A DNA stretch of 64,000 nucleotides from Leeuwenhoekiella sp044542075 (GTDB lineage Bacteria > Bacteroidota > Bacteroidia > Flavobacteriales > Flavobacteriaceae). The stretch is from assembly GCF_044542075.1 (NCBI RefSeq), contig NZ_JBITTU010000006.1, positions 124,001-188,000 of the forward strand. The letters run 5' to 3'. The position numbers and the translations under genes are program-made. Numbering within the stretch: position 1 is the stretch's first letter; each line of letters begins with the position of its first letter. Below, piece after piece: positions 63,649 through 64,000 of this stretch. Below the pieces are notes generated by a model that saw only the letters and a list, made by a program, of their open reading frames with translations, was not told where the DNA came from and made no database searches.

Positions 63649-64000
63649 ATGGCTAAGAATGATCCTTACGCAGCATTACGTTACAAAGAATTTAATATCT
63701 TTTTACTTGTGCGCTTTGCCATGGTATTTGCCTGGTCTATGCAATTTGTAGTTATTGAGTGGGAAGTGTATAGTATAACTAAAAACCCGTTATCTCTAGG
63801 TATTATTGGTTTAATGGAAGTTATACCGGCCGTTTCATTAGCATTATTTGCAGGACATATCGTAGATCAAAATGAAAAAAGAAATTTGCTTTTTAAATGT
63901 CTTTTTGGTTTTTCGGTAATTAGCATTGGTCTTTTTTTATTGACCTGGCCTCGATTTACCGCTTCGATTTCTACAAATGTTACCTTAAACTGTATCTATT
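63649..64000 (+). CDS. MFS transporter (5' part, runs off the window)
   Basis: The first 117 codons are open to the window edge. The protein begins MAKNDPYAALRYKEFNIFLL, then VRFAMVFAWSMQFVVIEWEV, a second helix, and FAGHIVDQNEKRNLLFKCLF, which has the D-x-x-x-[KR]-R loop between helices 2 and 3 of major facilitator proteins of the enterobactin-exporter (MFS_3) type. It exports or imports an unknown solute. It follows the DUF6428 gene in the same direction but has its own -7 box. Confidence 0.85.
   Translation, partial: MAKNDPYAALRYKEFNIFLLVRFAMVFAWSMQFVVIEWEVYSITKNPLSLGIIGLMEVIPAVSLALFAGHIVDQNEKRNLLFKCLFGFSVISIGLFLLTWPRFTASISTNVTLNCIY

Noticed and set aside
1..64000. tRNA, rRNA or CRISPR genes
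   Set aside because: The intergenic stretches were read for cloverleaf-type sequence, T-loop motifs and repeat-spacer series, and none was seen.

Overview
The window looks like chromosome from a member of the Flavobacteriaceae (Bacteroidota), probably marine and capable of gliding. The genus cannot be fixed from the sequence. The evidence is low-GC DNA, TAnnTTTG (-7) promoter boxes, a type IX secretion (T9SS) sorting-domain protein, a gliding lipoprotein GldI, TonB-dependent receptor genes with carboxypeptidase-like N-termini, and a TamB plus lipoprotein-TamL pair.

Layout. 1-2442: edge of a prophage or phage remnant. It holds the 3' end of a tail tape-measure gene, a convergent SRAP (HMCES/YedK) gene and a very AT-rich membrane-protein gene of unknown function. 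2443-8535: a DUF72/gluconokinase/gluconate-permease operon facing a minus-strand operon of two MscS-type channels and an EEP phosphoesterase. 8713-17695: a T9SS cargo protein, an Smr protein, a lipoprotein with calcium-binding-type repeats, a cysteine desulfurase, a TonB receptor and an M23 peptidase. 17919-20397: a cell-division/RNA block with a coiled-coil protein, ZapA, a strong 6S-RNA candidate and RNase Y. 20478-31730: housekeeping genes yebC, pterin dehydratase, pepD, DUF4168, two peptidyl-prolyl isomerase lipoproteins including gldI, nrnA, a PhoD-like phosphatase, ndk, a recF operon, a TPR protein and ribH. 31818-37344: mutL operon with two rhomboids and an EEP protein, then wbqC-like. 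37572-42359: an orphan hybrid histidine kinase and envelope proteins. 42536-49808: tamB-tamL. 49828-53940: PAP2 phosphatase, Kir-type K+ channel and CPA2 antiporter. 54234-59251: a 45-aa membrane microprotein, aldo/keto reductase, MBL lipoprotein and a large zinc metalloprotease. 59395-64000: an AEC transporter with a Tat-exported PLP aminotransferase, a PA2169-type four-helix protein, an orphan DUF6428 gene typical of arsenic loci, and the start of an MFS transporter.

Most of the window is ordinary core genome arranged in tight operons with TAATG or ATGA junctions and clear intrinsic terminators. The leads that deserve a second look are these: the 6S-like RNA between zapA and rny, with the adjacent ZapB-like coiled-coil gene; one 16-bp sequence with a palindromic core, TCGTAATATTACGATG, found both at the histidine-kinase start and in the leader of the orphan DUF6428 gene; the exported aminotransferase/AEC pair; the AT-rich membrane protein at the phage edge; and the unannotated 45-aa microprotein. 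No CRISPR array, tRNA, rRNA or intact insertion sequence was seen.
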